Source: an uncultured Desulfatitalea sp. (GTDB taxonomy: Bacteria > Desulfobacterota > Desulfobacteria > Desulfobacterales > Desulfosarcinaceae). Taken from it: a stretch of DNA of 64,000 nucleotides. The stretch lies in contig CALMNL010000004.1 in NCBI GenBank assembly GCA_937868765.1, positions 384,749-448,748 of the forward strand. Reading direction: 5' to 3'. Position numbers and translations under genes: made by a program. Below the pieces are notes generated by a model that was not told the DNA's origin, made no database searches, and saw only the letters and a list, made by a program, of their open reading frames with translations. Positions 34,795 to 43,959 of the stretch are shown here, one piece after another; position 1 is the stretch's first letter, and every line of letters starts with the position of its first letter.

Positions 34795-36180
34795 GTGAAA
34801 GAGAAAAATCCATTGATCGCCCCCGAGTTGCGCGACCATCTCGCTTCCGGGGATAGCCACATCCTTAAAGATTTCTGTGAAGAGAGTCACCCCGCCATAG
34901 TGGCCGAAATGGTTTCCGCCCTCAACGCCCACGAGGCATGGTCGGTGCTCGGCCATGCCCGGGCGCCATTGCGCGCGGAGATTTTCAACCACCTGCCCGA
35001 CGATCTCCAGGGGGATATAATCGATACTCTCAACCGCGGGGAGATCGCGCGCCTGATGTCCGATTTGCCGCCGGACGACCGCGCCGACCTGTTCAAACGC
35101 CTGCCCGAAGAACGTCGCGAAGCGGTTCTCCCGGCCCTGGCCCAGGCCGAGCGCGAAGATCTCCGCCGGCTGAGCGCATACAGGGAAGGGACCGCCGGGG
35201 CGGTCATGACCTCGGACTACGCCACGCTCCCCCCCCAGCTGACCGCCATCCAGGCCATCGAACGCCTGCGGGAGATCGCCCCGGACAAGGAAACCATCTA
35301 CTATGCCTACGTCCTCGACGACCAGCGCAAGCTGCTGGGTTTCGTTTCCCTCAAGGATCTCATCCTGGCCCGTCGGGAATCACGGGTCGGCGACATCATG
35401 CATCGCGATGTCATCTTTGCCAGATCCGACGAAGACCAGGAGACGGCGGCCCGCAAAATTCAAAAATTCGACCTGCTGGCCCTCCCGGTGATCAACGGAA
35501 AGGACGCCATGGTGGGCATTATCACCCACGACGACGCCCTCGACGTCATCACCCAGGAACATACCGAAGACATGGAAAAATTCATGGCCATCGCCGGCCG
35601 GCATGAAGCCGGGGCCTACCTGCGCACCCCCGCATGGGTGCATTTCAAGAACAGGGCCTACTGGATCGTGGCCCTGGCGGCCCTGGGCCTGATTTCCGGA
35701 CTCATCATTCACCGTTTCGAGGCTACCTTGATGCATATGCTGATCCTGGCCTTGTACATGCCCATGGTGGCCGATACCGGCGGCAATACGGGCAGTCAGT
35801 CGGCCACGGTGATCGTGCGGGCCTTGGCCCTGGGGGAGATCACCCAGTCGGATTTTTTCAGGATCCTTTTCAAGGAATTCAAGATTTCCCTGCTCTTGTC
35901 TCTGGTTCTGGGTATACTGTCGTGGGCCAAGGTCATGTTTCTCTCTTCGGGAAGCGACATGGTGGTGGGCTTCTCTCTGGCCCGGGTCGGGGCCGTGATC
36001 GCCGCCGCCCTCGCGCTGCAGGTGATTACCGCCACCCTGATCGGCGCCTTGCTGCCGCTGGGAGCGGCCAGATTGAAATGGGACCCGGCCGTGGTGGCCA
36101 GCCCTGCCCTGACCACGATTGTGGATATCACCGGGATGCTGATTTACTTCTCCAGCGCCAAACTGTTGCTGGGCGTCTGA
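34795..36180 (+). CDS. mgtE: Magnesium transporter MgtE
   Basis: A 461-residue Mg2+ channel/transporter of the inner membrane. Order: MgtE N-terminal superhelical domain (about 10-130; LMSDLPPDDRADLFKRLP), two CBS domains (about 135-260; SLKDLILARRESRVGDIM, GIITHDDALDVI) and five membrane helices (about 285-460) with the pore signature MPMVADTGGNTGSQSATV and a second conserved Asp-containing helix near the end (PALTTIVDITG). In this family Mg2+ binding between the N and CBS domains closes the pore. GTG start with AGAGGAGG. FluC follows after 66 bases, and DUF190-CBS after that: an ion-homeostasis run. Confidence 0.95.
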   Translation: MKEKNPLIAPELRDHLASGDSHILKDFCEESHPAIVAEMVSALNAHEAWSVLGHARAPLRAEIFNHLPDDLQGDIIDTLNRGEIARLMSDLPPDDRADLFKRLPEERREAVLPALAQAEREDLRRLSAYREGTAGAVMTSDYATLPPQLTAIQAIERLREIAPDKETIYYAYVLDDQRKLLGFVSLKDLILARRESRVGDIMHRDVIFARSDEDQETAARKIQKFDLLALPVINGKDAMVGIITHDDALDVITQEHTEDMEKFMAIAGRHEAGAYLRTPAWVHFKNRAYWIVALAALGLISGLIIHRFEATLMHMLILALYMPMVADTGGNTGSQSATVIVRALALGEITQSDFFRILFKEFKISLLLSLVLGILSWAKVMFLSSGSDMVVGFSLARVGAVIAAALALQVITATLIGALLPLGAARLKWDPAVVASPALTTIVDITGMLIYFSSAKLLLGV

Positions 36181-36189
36181 TTGATGATG

Positions 36190-36218
36190 CGGGAAACCCG
36201 GGACGATTCGCTTTCCCG
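36190..36218. repeat. 7-bp dyad between mgtE and fluC
   Basis: CGGGAAA (36190-36196) and TTTCCCG (36212-36218) with a 15-base loop, just after the mgtE stop. No T-run follows, so it is not a standard terminator; it does not match the conserved core of the fluoride riboswitch as I know it. Confidence 0.35.
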
Positions 36219-36246
36219 TAAAATCGCGCAGAAGGGTGCTGATACC

Positions 36247-36627
36247 ATGGCGAACAAATTGTTACTGGTGATGATCGGCGGCAGCCTGGGGGCCATCAGC
36301 CGCTACGGGGTCGGGCTTCTGGCGGCCAAACTCTGGGGGCCCGGGTTCCCCTGGGGCACGCTGTTGGTGAATCTGGTGGGATGCTTTCTCATCGGCCTGA
36401 TCTTCGCCCTGGCGGACCAGGTGCGCCTGCTGACGCCGGAGATGCGCCTGTTCCTGATCACCGGCTACCTGGGGGCCCTGACCACCTTTTCTTCATTTGC
36501 CCTGGAGACGGTCAACGCCGGCCGCGCCGGCCTGGCCTTGCAACCCCTGATCAACATCCTGGTCAACAACCTGGGCGGCCTGTCCCTCACCTTTCTGGGG
36601 TTGTGGCTCGGCAGCCTGAACAGATAG
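36247..36627 (+). CDS. crcB: Fluoride channel FluC/CrcB
   Basis: A 126-residue four-helix protein of the Fluc family, which forms antiparallel dimers exporting fluoride. Markers: GGSLGAISRYGVG near the N-terminus, TLLVNLVGCFLIG in the second helix and the pore motif GALTTFSSFALE with the conserved Phe pair region. The ATG at 36247 begins the usual N-terminus; the frame extends to the mgtE stop but those residues look unlike a membrane protein start. It lies between mgtE and the DUF190-CBS gene; the ATG of the latter is 8 bases after its stop. Confidence 0.94.
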   Translation: MANKLLLVMIGGSLGAISRYGVGLLAAKLWGPGFPWGTLLVNLVGCFLIGLIFALADQVRLLTPEMRLFLITGYLGALTTFSSFALETVNAGRAGLALQPLINILVNNLGGLSLTFLGLWLGSLNR

Positions 36628-36635
36628 GAACACAG

Positions 36636-37919
36636 ATGCTACCCTACAAAGCCATTGAAATCTTCACCAGCGAACTGGCCCGCTGCCAGGGAAAACCAGT
36701 GGCCGAGAGCGTGGTCCAGTTCATCCGGAACCTGAAGATCGCCGCCCGCTGCGTGGTGACCAAAGGCATCGCCGGTTGCTATGAAAGCGGCGAGGTGGCC
36801 ACGAGCCGGATGGAGATCCTCTCCTACAATCTTCCGGTGCGCGTCTACATCGTGCTGCCCGCGGCCGAGATCGAGCGGGTGCTGGACGGCCTGGACCGCA
36901 TCGTGGGCGACGGCATCATCGCCCTGCATGATCTGCAGGTGGTGGGCCATCGGGCGCGCAACACCTTTTTTCCCCGCCAGCTCAGGGTGCGCGACGCCAT
37001 GACCCCCACCCCCCGCAGCATTCGGGTCGACAGCCCCTTGAGCGAAGCGGCGCGCCTGCTGCTCTCGTCGATCTTCACGGGGTTGCCCGTGGTGGATGAT
37101 CAGGGCCGGCCCCTGGGCGTGATCACCCAGGGGGACCTGATCCAGAAAGGCGGAATGCCGCTGCGCCTGGGACTGCTGGCCGAATCGGACGAGAATCGCC
37201 GCGAAGCCGTTCTGGCCCAATTGGCCGGACGCCGGGCCGCGGAGGCGATGAGTGCGCCGGCCGTCACCATTGGTCAGGACCAGCCCCTCTCCGAAGCCGT
37301 GGATCTCATGCTGGCACGGCAGATCAAGCGCATCCCGGTGGTGGACGAGGCGGGGCGGCTAACGGGAATGCTTTCGCGCATCGACATCTTCCGGAGCGCG
37401 ATGCGTGAAGCACCGGACTGGAATGCCTTCCAGGCCCAGAACATCGAGGTGACCCATCTGAAAAGCGTGGGCGACATCCTGCGCCGGGACACCCACACCG
37501 TGGCGCCCGATACGCCCATCGACGAGGTGATCCGCATCATCGACCACAACGACATCCAACGCGTGGCCGTGGTGGACCATCAGGGCAGGCTGCTGGGCCT
37601 GATCTCGGATCGCGATCTGCTGCAATACTTCAAGCAGGACCAGGAAGGGGTCTGGGGCCTGCTGGCCAAGATCAAATGCTCTTTGAAGCCCGCGGCCGAC
37701 GGCTGTGCCCCCTTGGCCGGATTGCGCGCCATCCGGGCGGAATCGGTGATGCGCACCGACCTGATCACGGTCAAGGAGTCTCATACCGTGCAGGCGGCCA
37801 TCGCGCTGATGACCGAAAAGTCGCTCAAACGGCTGCCTGTGGTCGATGACGGCGGCCATTTCAAAGGCATGATCAGTCGCGATTCGCTGCTGCGCACAGG
37901 GTACGGCAACGCAGCGTGA
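36636..37919 (+). CDS. DUF190 (PII-like) domain fused to four CBS domains
   Basis: A 427-residue soluble protein. Residues about 1-105 are DUF190, a PII-like fold often encoded beside crcB (LPVRVYIVLPAAEIERVLDGLDRIVGDGIIALHD marks the end, read in shorter blocks). Then four CBS motifs beginning near residues 122 (RVRDAMTPTP), 198 (RAAEAMSAPAV), 275 (SVGDILRRDT) and 368 (RAESVMRTDL), each with the usual xxPVVD-xxGxxxGxISxxD end. CBS pairs bind adenine nucleotides or S-adenosyl compounds. Probable job: sensing energy or nucleotide state for the neighbouring FluC or MgtE channels; inferred only from neighbours. ATG start 8 bases after crcB. Confidence 0.86.
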   Translation: MLPYKAIEIFTSELARCQGKPVAESVVQFIRNLKIAARCVVTKGIAGCYESGEVATSRMEILSYNLPVRVYIVLPAAEIERVLDGLDRIVGDGIIALHDLQVVGHRARNTFFPRQLRVRDAMTPTPRSIRVDSPLSEAARLLLSSIFTGLPVVDDQGRPLGVITQGDLIQKGGMPLRLGLLAESDENRREAVLAQLAGRRAAEAMSAPAVTIGQDQPLSEAVDLMLARQIKRIPVVDEAGRLTGMLSRIDIFRSAMREAPDWNAFQAQNIEVTHLKSVGDILRRDTHTVAPDTPIDEVIRIIDHNDIQRVAVVDHQGRLLGLISDRDLLQYFKQDQEGVWGLLAKIKCSLKPAADGCAPLAGLRAIRAESVMRTDLITVKESHTVQAAIALMTEKSLKRLPVVDDGGHFKGMISRDSLLRTGYGNAA

Positions 37920-37932
37920 AAGGAGCCCCGGC

Positions 37933-38982
37933 GTGCTGGCCTTCACCAGGGAACCCTTCAGCGCCCGCATCGTCCTGCCCGACGGCACCGTGGCGGACCG
38001 GTCCATCGAGATTCGCACCGACCCCATCACGGGGCGCACCTGCCGCATCACCTATACACGCAGCGAGGAGCGCGAGTCCGGGGCCGACGGCCTGCCTGCG
38101 CCGCCGCCCTTTGCCCAGGACCGGCACCATTGCCCCTTCTGTCCCGACCGGGTCGCCACCCGCACGCCCCGGCTCGTCCCGGCCCTGTGTGCCGAGGGAC
38201 ACCTGCGTCGAGGCAGTTCCATCCTCTTCCCCAACCTGTTCCCCTACGGGCGTTATTCCGCGGTGAGCCTGTTCGACGACCGGCACTTCGTGGAGATCGG
38301 CACGGCCTCGCGCCAATCCTACGCCGACAGCCTGCTCAATTGCCGGGACTATCTGCTCCGGGTCCTGGCCCACGATCCGGCGGCCGGCTTCATGGCCATC
38401 ACCCAGAACCACCTGCCCTCGGCCGGCGGGTCCCTGCTGCATCCCCATCTGCAGGTGCAGGCCGACCGCACGCCGGCCAACCATCAGCGCTGGTTGCGGC
38501 AACGGGCGGCCCGACATCGGCAACGACATGGCACGCGCCTGTTCAGCGACTATCTGGCCATGGAACAACCGCACGGCGAGCGCTGCATCGGCACCACCGG
38601 CCCATGGCAGTGGCTGGCCGCCTTCGCCCCCCAGGGATTCTTCGAAATCTGGGGCATCCTGCCGGGGATCACCCGCCTGGACCAGACTGCCGACACCCAC
38701 TGGCACACGCTCGCCCAAGGCATCCTCAATGCCCAGCGTTTCTATCGCCATCTGGGGCGCAACGCCTACAATCTCGGGTTGTTGGTTCTATCCGACGGCT
38801 CCGAGGATCTGGAGTTACGGGCCGTGCTGACCGTGCGCGGCAACTACGCGGCCTGGGTGCGCAGCGATTTCACCGGGTTCGAGGTGATGCTGGGAGATAT
38901 GGCCACCTTCTCGCCGCCCGAAGAGACCGCCGCCCGGGCAAGGCCTTTCTGGCAAAGCACAAATGGTTGTGGCGGGCACTGA
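37933..38982 (+). CDS. GalT-like nucleotidyltransferase of the HIT superfamily
   Basis: A 349-residue protein resembling galactose-1-phosphate uridylyltransferase. An N-terminal zinc pair CPFC (about residue 62), FPNLFPYG in the middle and the nucleotidylated-His motif SLLHPHLQVQ (HPHxQ, about 176) are all present. The C-terminal half has YNLGLLVL, common in the family. True substrate is uncertain: UDP-sugar transfer, ADP-sulfurylase-like or diadenosine polyphosphate phosphorylase activity are all known in this fold. GTG start with AAAGGAG; 13 bases after the DUF190-CBS gene, so likely cotranscribed. Confidence 0.78.
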   Translation: MLAFTREPFSARIVLPDGTVADRSIEIRTDPITGRTCRITYTRSEERESGADGLPAPPPFAQDRHHCPFCPDRVATRTPRLVPALCAEGHLRRGSSILFPNLFPYGRYSAVSLFDDRHFVEIGTASRQSYADSLLNCRDYLLRVLAHDPAAGFMAITQNHLPSAGGSLLHPHLQVQADRTPANHQRWLRQRAARHRQRHGTRLFSDYLAMEQPHGERCIGTTGPWQWLAAFAPQGFFEIWGILPGITRLDQTADTHWHTLAQGILNAQRFYRHLGRNAYNLGLLVLSDGSEDLELRAVLTVRGNYAAWVRSDFTGFEVMLGDMATFSPPEETAARARPFWQSTNGCGGH

Positions 38983-39042
38983 CCGCCCCGTGTTAGACTC
39001 CCCCCCATAGCGACGCAACCATTCAGCCGGAAAGGAGCCCCC

Positions 39043-39546
39043 ATGCCGCTCGCCCCTTGCGCCAACCCCAGGATGGCAAGTCGGATCCTCTTGACGATCC
39101 TTTTGGCCCTGACGTTGTCGGGCTGCCCGCCCAAGCCCATCGGTCCCGCCGGGCCGGATGGCCGACCGTTGACCTGGCCCGAGATGAATATCGAGCAGCG
39201 CAAGGCGCTCATGAAGAGCGAGGTGGTGCCCCGCGCGGGCGCCATTTTCAAAGAGTGGCGCCCCGAGCGCTACGCCAAGGTCGATTGCACCTTGTGCCAC
39301 GGTGTGGGCGATTACACCGGCAACTACCACATGCCCACCGATCATCTGCCCAGGCTCAGCGGGGAACTGCTCCTGGGGCCGGAACGCGCCAAGTATCCCG
39401 ACACCACCCGGCTCAAATTGAACCGGCTGGTACCGGAAATGGCCGCGACGCTCGGCGTAAGTCAATTCAGCCTGATCACCCGCAGGGGATTCGGATGTTA
39501 CTCCTGTCATCTGGGGCCCCAGGGCCCCATGTTCGGCCATACATAG
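39043..39546 (+). CDS. Diheme c-type cytochrome lipoprotein
   Basis: A 167-residue exported protein with signal peptide and lipobox LTLSGC, so probably anchored in a membrane facing the periplasm. Two heme c attachment motifs, CTLCH (about residue 85) and CYSCH (about 151), lie far apart, and Met and His residues between them (YHMPTDHLP) could be distal ligands. I do not recognise a named family. ATG with AAAGGAGCC. It is 60 bases after the GalT-like gene and 101 bases before a TPR lipoprotein. A role in periplasmic electron transfer is inferred from the hemes. Confidence 0.8.
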   Translation: MPLAPCANPRMASRILLTILLALTLSGCPPKPIGPAGPDGRPLTWPEMNIEQRKALMKSEVVPRAGAIFKEWRPERYAKVDCTLCHGVGDYTGNYHMPTDHLPRLSGELLLGPERAKYPDTTRLKLNRLVPEMAATLGVSQFSLITRRGFGCYSCHLGPQGPMFGHT

Positions 39547-39647
39547 TTCCAGACGGAAAGGACCATTTCCGAACGGCGACGAACACCGCAAGCGGGTCTC
39601 GCGAGGCGCTCTTGACCGTACGGACGGTTGTCGTGTAGGGGAAAAAC

Positions 39648-40577
39648 ATGCATCTCAAAAAACGCGCCATCGTCACCCTTATCGCCGTGCTGAGCTGCCT
39701 GGCTTGTGCGACGACGCCGGCCCAGCCCCGACCGCCCGAAAACACGCGCAAAAGCATATACTACACCAGCCGGGGCATGGCGCTCTTCAACAAAGGCTGC
39801 CACCGCAGAGCGCTGGAGTACTTTCAGAGCGCCCACCAGCGCTACGCAGCCGCCGACGACCTGGTGAAAGTGGCCGAGACGCTCATCGGCATCGGCGATA
39901 TTTACTACCGCCTGGGAGACACGCAAAGCGCCCTGCACGTCTATGACGACGCCCTCGAGATCTACCAGGGGTTGGCGGACCCGCAGGGCATGGCCCGGGC
40001 GCTGAGCGACAAGGCAGCGGCGCTCATCGCCCTGGACCGCCTGGATGACGCCGCTGGGGCCCTCGCCCAGGCCGACGGCCAGCCCGGAGCCCCCCTGCCG
40101 GCCTTGCGCTGGAAGACCCGCTCCCTGCTGCTGATCCGCCAGGGCAAAACTGCGGAGGCCCGGGCGCTGCTGGAAAAGGCGCTGGAGACTGCGGCGCCCG
40201 CAGAAGAGGCGACCCAAAGCGGGATTTACTTCGCCCTGGGGCACCTGGCACTGTCTGAGAAACAGCCGGCCGCCGCCCGGGAGCACTTTGCCGCCGCCCT
40301 GCAAATCGATCGAACGATGGGCGCCTACCACGATATCGCCCGGGACCTGGAGGCCATGGGCAACTGCCATGAGGCCCTGGACGACCCGCGGGCCGCGGTC
40401 CACGACTTCAAACGCAGCGCCAAGATCTTCGCCCTGCTTCAGGAGAAGCAGCGCGCCGAGCAGGTCCTGGCCAAGCTGGAGGCCAACGCCGCCAAGAGCC
40501 AAACCGACATCCAGGCCACCGTTCACTGGGTTCGGCAGTGGCTGACCGACCCGGCCGGCGCCGATCTGTGCCATTGA
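39648..40577 (+). CDS. TPR-repeat lipoprotein
   Basis: A 309-residue predicted lipoprotein: signal peptide with lipobox-like CLAC, then at least five tetratricopeptide repeats (for example GMALFNKGCHRRALEYFQ, GDIYYRLGDTQSALHVYDDAL, GHLALSEKQPAAAREHFAAAL). TPR arrays bind other proteins; no partner is evident. ATG with GGGGAAAA upstream. Convergent with the RND pump gene. Confidence 0.8.
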   Translation: MHLKKRAIVTLIAVLSCLACATTPAQPRPPENTRKSIYYTSRGMALFNKGCHRRALEYFQSAHQRYAAADDLVKVAETLIGIGDIYYRLGDTQSALHVYDDALEIYQGLADPQGMARALSDKAAALIALDRLDDAAGALAQADGQPGAPLPALRWKTRSLLLIRQGKTAEARALLEKALETAAPAEEATQSGIYFALGHLALSEKQPAAAREHFAAALQIDRTMGAYHDIARDLEAMGNCHEALDDPRAAVHDFKRSAKIFALLQEKQRAEQVLAKLEANAAKSQTDIQATVHWVRQWLTDPAGADLCH

Positions 40578-40618
40578 AAGTCATCCGGCCCCCTGCCGCA
40601 CCCTCCCATCGTTGCCAA

Positions 40619-43600
40619 TCAGTGTTCACCCGTTGGACCTCGCCGCCGCTGCGCCCTGCGCCGCAAGCGCCGGAAGGTGCGCCGGCGCCAGTCCCGGCGC
40701 ACCTTGTCCAGCAGTTCATAGTTGGCCGGGGTCACCACCAGGGCCAGCACGGTGGAACTGCACAGACCGGTGACGAAGGCCGTGGCCATGGGTGACCAGG
40801 AGATGGACTTGGAGGGAATGCCGATGGCCATGGGCAACAGCCCCAGCAAGGTGGTGATCGTGGTCAGCAGCACCGGCCGCATGCGCGCGGCGCAGGCTTC
40901 GATGACCGCTTCGCGCGACGGCTTGCCGGAACGCTTGCGTTTGTTCATGAAGTCGATCATCAGAATGGTGTTGTTCACCGCCACGCCCGAAAGGCCCACG
41001 GTGGCGATGAAACTGGTGATGGTGAAAACGGTGCGGGTGAATAAGATGCCGAAGACGACGCCGATGAGCGCAAAGGGCACGGCCGTGAGGATCAGCATCG
41101 GCTGGGCATAGTCCCGGAATTGCGACGCCAGCACCATGTAGATGCCGAGCAGGGCGATGGCGAAGGCCAGTCCCAGGGAGATGAACGACTTGCTGGTGGA
41201 TTCGAATTCGCCGCCGAAGGCCACGGAGACACCGGGCATGGCCTGGGCCAGCTGCTGGCTGTGCTGCTGCGCCTTCTTGCTCACCACGGCCGACGAGAGA
41301 TTCGAACCGGGCCGTATGTCGGCGCTGATGGTGATGGTCGGTTTTCCCTGGTAGCGCGACCGCACGTTGGGCTCCTGGACATAGCGGGCCGTCACCAGAT
41401 CCCGCAGGTAGACGGGCGCGGCGCTGTCTTCGATGGCCGGCACGTCGAGCACGTCCATGGGCGTCTTGAGTCCCCTTTGACCATCTCCCGCCGGGTCGTC
41501 GGTGCGGGCCATGCGCACCAGCAGATCCACCTCTTCGTCGGCGGTTCGAAAGAGCCCGGCATAGCGGCCGTTGAGCACCCCGGCCACCAGGGCCGTGATC
41601 TGGGCCGAGGTCAGATTGTACTGGTAGACCGCCTCCTGGCGCGGCTCGAAGCGTACCGTGCGATAGAGCGCCGGCCGGTCGTCGCCCAGGTCCAACAGAT
41701 CCTTGAGCTCTCCTTCGGCGCGCATGAAGGCCAGCATCCGGTCGCTGGCCATGATGGCCTCGTCCATGGTGTTGGCCTGAATGCGGATGTTCACCGGCTT
41801 GCCGGTGGGCGGCCCGTCGCCCTCCTCGAACACCTGAACCCTGGGCGCGGCCGGATCGCCGGCATAGGTTTCGGCGACATGCGCCTTGATGCGCTCACGC
41901 ATGTGCGTCAGGTGCAGCATGGGATCGTTGCCCGGGTTGTCGACAAAGGCCCGCTGCCCCTTTTCGGGCAGGGTCACCACCACCTGGCCGAAGTTGGGTC
42001 CGAAATGGCGCACATAGTCCTGGTCTTCGTAAAAGCCCGCATAGCCGGCCGTGGACTGGGCCTGCCCGGACCCCATGGACATGATGTAACGGGAAATATC
42101 GCGCACCATGGCATCGGTGCGTTCGATGGAGACGCCGGCCGAGGTCTGCATGGTCACGTGGTAGCGGAAGTAGTTGCCGGGGAAGAATTTGACTTTGATC
42201 AAAGGCGCGATGCCCAGCATGGAGAGCAGTAAAATCACGACGGCCGAAAGAAAAGCGACATTGATGCCGATGAAAACGGTTCGCTTGTGGTCCAGGGTCC
42301 ACAGCACCATTCGCCGGTATAAGGCCCACATGCGCCCCAACACACCGCTTCTCAGATGGGCGAAAGAGTCCTCCTGCGCGTCGGCCTTGAGCAGCGGCCC
42401 GGCATATCGCGGGCCCCACTCGTAAATATGGGCAGGCAGCATGAAAAGCGCCTCGAGCAGCGAAGCGGCCAGGGCGAAGGTGACGGTCTTGGGAATGACG
42501 GCGAAGAAATCACCGGTGCTGCCGGTCATGATCAGCATGGGCAGAAAGGCCAGGACCGTGGTAAGCATGGAGCTGATGACCGGCAGCATCACCTCGGAGG
42601 TGCCGTCGATGACGGCGCGGGCGCGCGCCTTGCCCATCTGCAGGTGCCGGAAACAGTTCTCCACGATGACGATGGCGTCATCCACGATGATACCGGTGAG
42701 CAGCACGAAGGAGAAGAGGCTGATGGTATTGATGGTCATGCCGGTGATCCGCATGATCACCATGGTGACCAAAAAGGAGAAAGGAATGCCCACCGCGGTG
42801 AGCATGGCGTTGCGGAACCCCAGGGTGAGCCACAGCACCAGGGTGACCAACCCCATGCCCATGATCAGGTTGCCGCCCAGAACCTTGATCGAATCATTGA
42901 TCTCGATGGTGGAATCGTTGGTGAACAGCACTTCGAGACCCTGGGCGGCGTGCATTTTGCCGAACTGCAGCGCCTTTTCCTGGATCCGCCGGCTGATGTC
43001 CACCGAATCGCCGCGCTCTTCCTTGGTGACCTCCAGCCGGATGGCGGTCTTTCCGTTGACCGACGGCATCGTGATCCGGTCGCGATAGTGCAGCCGGGCC
43101 GAGGTGACCAGATCGCCCACCCGGATGTAATTGCCGTCGCCGTCCCGGCGCACGATCACCTCGAGCACATCCTGCTGGGTGCGCATGCGCTGGCCCGCGT
43201 CCAGCATGAAGGCGGTATCGCCGGTGCGGAACCGGCCGGTGGGGATCTTGACCCCGGCCGTCTCCACGGCCTGAACCACCTGGGCGAAGGTCACGCCGTA
43301 ACGCCGCAGCTGGTTGGGATCCAGGGAAAGATGAAATTCGTCCTCGGGCTCGCCCTCGATGTTGACGTCGCGCACATCGGGCACGGTGAGCAGCAGGGCC
43401 CGCAGATCGTCGGCATAGCGCTCCAGGCTGCGCAGGGGCAGATCGCCCCCCAGGTGTACGATCAGCACCGGCATCCAGATGTTGGTGTCGGCGTAAATGA
43501 ATGTGGGATCGTCCACCCCGGCCGGCAGTTCGTTTCTTATGTTGAGCACCCGAAAGCGCAGCTCGTCGTACAGGTCGCGGTAGTCGCTGTCGTCGACGAA

Positions 43601-43885
43601 CTTGACCTGCACCGAAGAGAAATTGCGGTAGGAGTGCGACTGCACCCACTCCACCTCCTCCATGTCTTCGAGGGCCTCTTCGATCTCCCGGGTCACCAGC
43701 TGCTCCACATCCTCGGCCGTGGCGCCATAATACACGGTGTGGATAAAGACTTTGCCGATATCCACCAGGGGCATGTTCTCCGAGGGCGTGGTCAGCAGAC
43801 AGAAGGCGCCGGCCACCACCAGGAGCACGAACATCACATTGAGAAAGACCGTCTGGGCCAGGGTGTAACGCACGATATTGGGCAT
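40619..43885 (-). CDS. RND-family efflux transporter, inner-membrane subunit
   Basis: An 1088-residue AcrB-type proton-driven transporter with an internal duplication: first helix VMFVLLVVAGAFCLL, large periplasmic loops (about 35-330 and 560-850) and two six-helix blocks. Conserved pieces include GATAEDVEQLVTREIEEAL, DDAIVIVEN in the fourth helix (with the proton-relay acidic pair) and GIPFSFLVTM. The N-terminus lacks the FIxRP start of HAE1 pumps, reading MPNIVRYTLAQTVF, so it belongs to the broader RND exporter group; heavy-metal specificity motifs (CzcA type) are not seen. It follows the membrane-fusion protein gene by 74 bases. No outer-membrane channel gene is near. Confidence 0.92.
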   Translation of the reverse strand: MPNIVRYTLAQTVFLNVMFVLLVVAGAFCLLTTPSENMPLVDIGKVFIHTVYYGATAEDVEQLVTREIEEALEDMEEVEWVQSHSYRNFSSVQVKFVDDSDYRDLYDELRFRVLNIRNELPAGVDDPTFIYADTNIWMPVLIVHLGGDLPLRSLERYADDLRALLLTVPDVRDVNIEGEPEDEFHLSLDPNQLRRYGVTFAQVVQAVETAGVKIPTGRFRTGDTAFMLDAGQRMRTQQDVLEVIVRRDGDGNYIRVGDLVTSARLHYRDRITMPSVNGKTAIRLEVTKEERGDSVDISRRIQEKALQFGKMHAAQGLEVLFTNDSTIEINDSIKVLGGNLIMGMGLVTLVLWLTLGFRNAMLTAVGIPFSFLVTMVIMRITGMTINTISLFSFVLLTGIIVDDAIVIVENCFRHLQMGKARARAVIDGTSEVMLPVISSMLTTVLAFLPMLIMTGSTGDFFAVIPKTVTFALAASLLEALFMLPAHIYEWGPRYAGPLLKADAQEDSFAHLRSGVLGRMWALYRRMVLWTLDHKRTVFIGINVAFLSAVVILLLSMLGIAPLIKVKFFPGNYFRYHVTMQTSAGVSIERTDAMVRDISRYIMSMGSGQAQSTAGYAGFYEDQDYVRHFGPNFGQVVVTLPEKGQRAFVDNPGNDPMLHLTHMRERIKAHVAETYAGDPAAPRVQVFEEGDGPPTGKPVNIRIQANTMDEAIMASDRMLAFMRAEGELKDLLDLGDDRPALYRTVRFEPRQEAVYQYNLTSAQITALVAGVLNGRYAGLFRTADEEVDLLVRMARTDDPAGDGQRGLKTPMDVLDVPAIEDSAAPVYLRDLVTARYVQEPNVRSRYQGKPTITISADIRPGSNLSSAVVSKKAQQHSQQLAQAMPGVSVAFGGEFESTSKSFISLGLAFAIALLGIYMVLASQFRDYAQPMLILTAVPFALIGVVFGILFTRTVFTITSFIATVGLSGVAVNNTILMIDFMNKRKRSGKPSREAVIEACAARMRPVLLTTITTLLGLLPMAIGIPSKSISWSPMATAFVTGLCSSTVLALVVTPANYELLDKVRRDWRRRTFRRLRRRAQRRRGPTGEH

Positions 43886-43959
43886 GATCGCATCCGAATC
43901 AGTTGAAGGTCAGGTGGGTTTGATGCCGGGCAAGGCCGGATACCGAAGAGGCTGCGGCT

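Noticed and set aside
36181-36246. Fluoride riboswitch upstream of fluC
   Set aside because: Only 66 bases remain after mgtE and the conserved pseudoknot segments are not visible; a short dyad alone is insufficient.
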